DNA of 64,000 nt from Sphingobacterium sp. CZ-UAM (GTDB taxonomy: Bacteria; Bacteroidota; Bacteroidia; Sphingobacteriales; Sphingobacteriaceae), in the NCBI RefSeq assembly GCF_002000245.1, contig NZ_MTCM01000007.1, positions 208,521 through 272,520 of the forward strand, written 5' to 3'. How positions within the stretch are numbered: the stretch's first letter is position 1; each line of letters opens with the position of its first letter. Below are positions 60,872 through 64,000 of this stretch, piece by piece. The notes under the pieces were generated by a model. The model was not told where the DNA came from and did not search any database. It saw only the letters and a list, made by a program, of their open reading frames with translations. The translations under genes and the position numbers were made by a program.

Positions 60872-60995
60872 TTTTCTGTTTTAGCTCCTTTCCATTCTTT
60901 TATTTTTTTGTAGCAAAATGCAGTTGGCGCACAAATTCAAAATTAATAATTTGTACAAATACATTGAAAGTCATATATTTATAATAAAAAATATC

Positions 60996-61367
60996 ATGCG
61001 CCAGAGGAAAAAGATATTTTTTTTGTTTTTCATTATAACATGTCTGCTGTCGTGCAGCTCATCCAGATCTGACATGGAGAAAATAGATATCTTATGGAAT
61101 AAAATTACGATGGCTTCCAATTCTGGCGATGAGCTTATCAAAGTGGAGGAACTATTCGATGTGCTCACTGACAAGCATATCTCTTTTGATATATCCGGAA
61201 CAGATTCCTCCGGTAGGGTCATTGATCTGCAGGCATCGGATTATCATAAAATAGATACTTCGAGGCCGGTTACCATGAAGTTTTATATAACTGAGGATAC
61301 TGTTATGGTTAAGGATAACTGGATTCCCAAACGCTGGAATAACGTTTATTATTTTTATAATGAATAG
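60996..61367 (+). CDS. Small lipoprotein of unknown function
   Basis: The protein is 123 residues from ATG 60996. RQRKKIFFLFFIITCLLSC is a lipoprotein signal with lipobox LLSC, followed by SSSRSDMEKID, a helix with EELFDVLTDKHISF and a beta-rich end (VTMKFYITEDTVMVKDNW). It does not match a known family. It lies directly after array copy G and 40 bp before the Imm22-like gene. Confidence 0.6.
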   Translation: MRQRKKIFFLFFIITCLLSCSSSRSDMEKIDILWNKITMASNSGDELIKVEELFDVLTDKHISFDISGTDSSGRVIDLQASDYHKIDTSRPVTMKFYITEDTVMVKDNWIPKRWNNVYYFYNE

Positions 61368-61407
61368 TTTATACCAAAATGAATAAACTAAACAAATAAA
61401 AAGGTCT

Positions 61408-61823
61408 ATGTCTAGAATATCAAAAGCCCATATATGGGTTGGGTTTACGAGAAAAAAACGAAGAGAGTTTGACATATATTTTGATCAGTCAGCGGCTTTT
61501 CTTTTCGGTTCGACTGGCAAAGAAAAAAATCCTTCCGAAGTAGAGCTAAGCCAGTTTAGTAAAGATTTAAAAAAGGAGCACAGTTTCAATGAAGATTTTC
61601 TTTCCATTTATTATGCCGGCGAAGAACCACTGGAAATTGGCGAATTATTGGCGGAAATGGAAGACATTAGCTCACCGGAATTGTCAAAGAAGCATGTATT
61701 GCAACTGGAATTACAGAAGCGAATGCCTTTTTTTTCTATACAGACACCAATTTGAAAGTAAACGAGCCTGATAAGAAATTCAATGATCTTACCTACATTG
61801 GTTTTTTTGATACAACTTTCTGA
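61408..61823 (+). pseudogene. Imm22-like immunity protein, frameshifted near the 3' end
   Basis: MSRISKAHIWVGFTRKKRRE FDIYFDQ starts with the HIWVG and F-x-x-YF pattern of Imm22 immunity proteins, followed by SQFSKDLKKEHSFNEDFLSI. The first frame ends early after KKHVLQLELQ. Another frame continues with TEANAFFFYTDTNLKVNEPD and FNDLTYIGFFDTTF to a TGA at 61821, restoring the expected end. One base is missing around 61695-61710. No toxin partner is seen in the window, so it is an orphan. Confidence 0.65.
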
Positions 61824-61946
61824 TGCCCCATTTAATCAAATATTATATTGGAACGCATCGGAATATTCGATCCGAAATTTGCAAAGTAACCAGCGGGAAT
61901 CTGGCCTATTTTACAAAATTTAAAAGCGCTTAAAAAATAATTGCAA

Positions 61947-63062
61947 ATGCAGATAGTAAATAAAATAGATCTAAAGCGTAAAATCTCAAAATCTATAATT
62001 AACGAAAGTGGAAGTACAGCCCTTGTGTTATTTGATAACTCTTCTGAATTTGCAATTATTGACATTGTAGATGATCAATTAATTCTATCTTACTACCACC
62101 AATTTGATTTTACTATACTAGATGCCTGTTTTTCTACGAAGAACTATGTTTGGTTTGCCCTAAACGGGACAAGGAATATTGAATGGAATATTAATACGAA
62201 AACTGTTTCACGAACATGCGGAGATGTGTTGCAAAACAATTTGGCCCCACATTTAAGAGGCTACTCCTGTATTAGGGTTATTGCCTCAAAAAACCTTTTG
62301 ATTGCGGCAAACGCTGGCTCATGCAAAATTGAATTTTATGATCTCAATTCCCTACTCAGACTGGATAATACCGATGCTTTATCCGAGGTCTATACAAAGA
62401 ACATAGTAGTTCATCCGAGTGAGCAAATAATTGCAGCACAGACAACAGATTCAGAAGATACCGGAAGTATCCGTTTTTTCGAAATAAAAGATAACTCGGT
62501 AAAGCTTTACCGGAAATATATTGCCACATTATTTGCTCCAAGCGCCTGTAGTTTTTCTGAGAATGGCGATGAAATTGTCACAACGGGCGGATTTCCACCT
62601 TTTAGTTACCAGGTAAATAAGTTCCCTTCACTGGATTTTGTTAACGAATTTACAGACGACGAAGGTTTAAATATCCCTGAACCCTGGGGTAATACCAGGG
62701 GTATAACTTATAATAATGATTTTTTAATATCGTCATCCAAACTGATCGTCCCTTATTATAATGGCCTTATAAATTATATTGAACAGGGAACTGGGAAAAT
62801 TATTGAGTCTATAAAATGCTGCAATTCACTTTGTAACTCATTAACAAGATCACAGAATGCCAAGCTGCTATTATGTTCTGCAATAGGGGGAGAGGTGGTT
62901 CTACTTAGAAATAACAGTTTGGATTTTAATATTGCAGCGCAAACGACGCAGTACGAAGAAGCAGCTTACACCACAACAAATTTGTTATTACCGTTTGTCG
63001 AGATGGAAGATAGTACTTCTCCTTTGGATTTTCCATTACAAATAAGAGACGGCATAAATTAG
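61947..63062 (+). CDS. Beta-propeller (WD40/YVTN-like) repeat protein
   Basis: The protein is 371 residues from ATG 61947; a TTG six bases earlier is possible. It contains six or seven blade-like repeats of about 45 residues with hydrophobic-x-hydrophobic strands and acidic or small turns (FAIIDIVDDQLILSYY, NIVVHPSEQIIAAQTTDSED, ACSFSENGDEIVTTGGF, GLINYIEQGTGKIIESIKCC). It has no signal peptide. It is likely a cytosolic binding scaffold. The position after a broken immunity gene suggests a toxin/immunity locus remnant; its function is unknown. Confidence 0.65.
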   Translation: MQIVNKIDLKRKISKSIINESGSTALVLFDNSSEFAIIDIVDDQLILSYYHQFDFTILDACFSTKNYVWFALNGTRNIEWNINTKTVSRTCGDVLQNNLAPHLRGYSCIRVIASKNLLIAANAGSCKIEFYDLNSLLRLDNTDALSEVYTKNIVVHPSEQIIAAQTTDSEDTGSIRFFEIKDNSVKLYRKYIATLFAPSACSFSENGDEIVTTGGFPPFSYQVNKFPSLDFVNEFTDDEGLNIPEPWGNTRGITYNNDFLISSSKLIVPYYNGLINYIEQGTGKIIESIKCCNSLCNSLTRSQNAKLLLCSAIGGEVVLLRNNSLDFNIAAQTTQYEEAAYTTTNLLLPFVEMEDSTSPLDFPLQIRDGIN

Positions 63063-63209
63063 TAAGAATGTTCAATAAATAAAACTACTGATACAAAAGA
63101 AGACTATAGATACCTGTTGCTTTTCTCATATAAGGTAGATAAAGGATCTGATTGCCAGTATTCCCCTTTGTATAATCCATGATAGTTAGCTAAAAGCTGT
63201 AACACGTGT

Positions 63210-63258
63210 AAATCAAAGCGTTTAAAATGTTGAAATGGCATTTTAAATGCTTTGATTT
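63210..63258. terminator. Long AT-rich inverted repeat
   Basis: AAATCAAAGC (63210-63219) and GCTTTGATTT (63249-63258), with inner TTTAAAATG/CATTTTAAA arms, form a stem of about 19 bp. It overlaps the stop of the minus-strand gene at 63257 and lies 150 bp past the propeller gene, so it may end both. Confidence 0.6.
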
Positions 63259-63826
63259 AAGTTGCGCTGGTATAAGCGCAAAACATTGCTCTATCGACCC
63301 CCTCCAGCAACAGTGATACGCCTCTCACCTGCACACCCATTTTGCTGCTCTCAAAAGACTGCCCGCCGACGGTGCCCTTGAAGTAAGCGTCTGCCGTTAG
63401 CTGGATCGACGTCAAAAAAATCATCTTACCTATCGGCCGCCTGCCGCCGGGGTATTTGGGGTCGGGAAGACAGCCTTTGGCAGTGACTTCTACCTGCACT
63501 GTGACGGTACTTGAGACAAGGATTGATGCTGGCGCAATATAGACTGCTTTTGCAGGTAGTCCATTTACGTTCTTCTTGATCTCGGGCCTGCCCGGTCCCC
63601 CAACGATCTTCCATGTCATGGATGTAGCCGTTGTCGGATGTAGATCTTCAAGTGCGCTGAGTAGCCATTGATCTGCGTCTTTGGTACTTAGGGGGGCCAG
63701 TAGACGAGTTTGAAAGAGATCCAGCGTCACCCGGTCGTTTTTCTCGTACTAGAATGCCAGCCGGGAGACATCTTGGAATTTGTAGAGGGGTGAGGAATGA
63801 AAGATGGATTCTAAAAAGAAGACTTC
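63257..63826 (-). pseudogene. C-terminal part of a decayed minus-strand gene
   Basis: The minus frame from 63826 reads EVFFLESIFHSSPLYKFQDV SRLAF, a TAG at 63749-63751, then YEKNDRVTLDLFQTRLLAPL and an uninterrupted 157 residues to the stop, including GCLPDPKYPGGRRPIGKMIF and SFESSKMGVQVRGVSLLLEG. A further in-frame TAG lies at 63827. The upstream part is lost at the IS junction. The G-C content is higher than in the neighbouring cargo. The family is not recognised; the beta-rich end could be an adhesin or tail-type domain. Confidence 0.55.
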
Positions 63827-63900
63827 CTAAAGTAGATAATCATCCAAATAACATAAGCGATCTGATTGAAGGAGGGTACGATTAGTAAACAATTAAGTCA

Positions 63901-63921
63901 AAAGGGTCTGATGAGATGCAA
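63901..63921. repeat. 21-bp flank of IS copy 2
   Basis: AAAGGGTCTGATGAGATG then CAA is the exact complement of the 21 bp beside IS copy 1 at 35101-35121. Sequence further out differs. Confidence 0.85.
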
Positions 63922-64000
63922 TGCCCCCAAAAAGTTAGACACTTTCTGGGGGCATTTTTATGAGAAAAAACAAAAAACATAGTTTGGAATTCAAACTTAG
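63922..64000 (+). mobile_element. IS3-family IS150-group element, copy 2 (cut by window edge)
   Basis: It starts with TGCCCCCAAAAAGTTAGACA, identical to the inward-read right end of copy 1, and continues identically as far as the window goes. It is inverted relative to copy 1, so the two face each other across about 28.8 kb of DNA. Confidence 0.9.
63960..64000 (+). CDS. IS3-family OrfA, 5' end only
   Basis: MRKNKKHSLEFKL is the same N-terminus as OrfA of copy 1 at 35062; the rest lies outside the window. Confidence 0.9.
   Translation, partial: MRKNKKHSLEFKL

Overview
The window looks like a Sphingobacterium-type member of the Bacteroidota. Signs of this are a SusC/SusD pair driven by a FecI/FecR-like sigma/anti-sigma pair, DUF6266 proteins, LytTR regulators paired with LytS-like kinases, SpII lipoproteins with a short lipobox, and promoters of the TAnnTTTG type. 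No rRNA or tRNA gene was recognised.

Region 1 (1-12.7 kb) is ordinary chromosome: a peroxiredoxin cut by the left edge, an ABM-domain membrane protein, an SDR/AraC pair, a Fic-fold protein with an N-terminal winged helix and a cluster of TGTCGCAA boxes in front of it, a small heat-shock protein, a three-gene ABC-2 module (NEW3 lipoprotein-like partner, ATPase, permease), DinB and DoxX-like genes and a PepSY-like lipoprotein. Region 2 (13.4-25.1 kb) is a glycan locus: ECF sigma factor, FecR, SusC, SusD, a LacI regulator, then a metzincin-like protease with a beta/gamma-crystallin tail and a GH29 alpha-L-fucosidase behind two CG-centred palindromes 21 bp apart. Region 3 (25.4-33.6 kb) holds a minus-strand module of CHAP lysin-like, holin-like and two DUF6266-like genes. 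It is followed by a minus-strand operon of acyltransferase-like protein, frameshifted LytS-like kinase, LytTR regulator and small HTH protein, then a degenerate Crp-like regulator and a small exported protein.

Region 4 (33.66-64 kb) is accessory DNA. A complete IS150-group IS3 element (33661-35100) and the first 79 bp of a second, inverted copy (63922-64000) bound about 29 kb of AT-rich, repeat-laden DNA full of decayed genes. Its backbone is a family of about 148-residue exported NTF2-like proteins: six full copies, one copy that lost its signal peptide and one small fragment. Every full copy has the same promoter region. Two 9-bp LytTR-like direct repeats are 12 bp apart, followed by exactly 32 bp and then TAGTTTTG. 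Most copies end in the same GCCACATC/GATGTGGC terminator. Between these units sit unrelated cargo genes: an ADP-ribosylglycohydrolase, CPBP proteases with tiny membrane peptides, two DUF3267 proteins, an M48 protease, two beta-helix proteins with a shared N-terminal domain, a broken Imm22-like immunity gene and a beta-propeller protein.

The working idea is that the NTF2-like units form a co-regulated paralogue array whose repeated flanks act as homologous landing sites for cargo, possibly under a LytTR regulator. The regulatory link is inferred from motif geometry only. Many internal deletions, frameshifts and stops in region 4 show rapid turnover.
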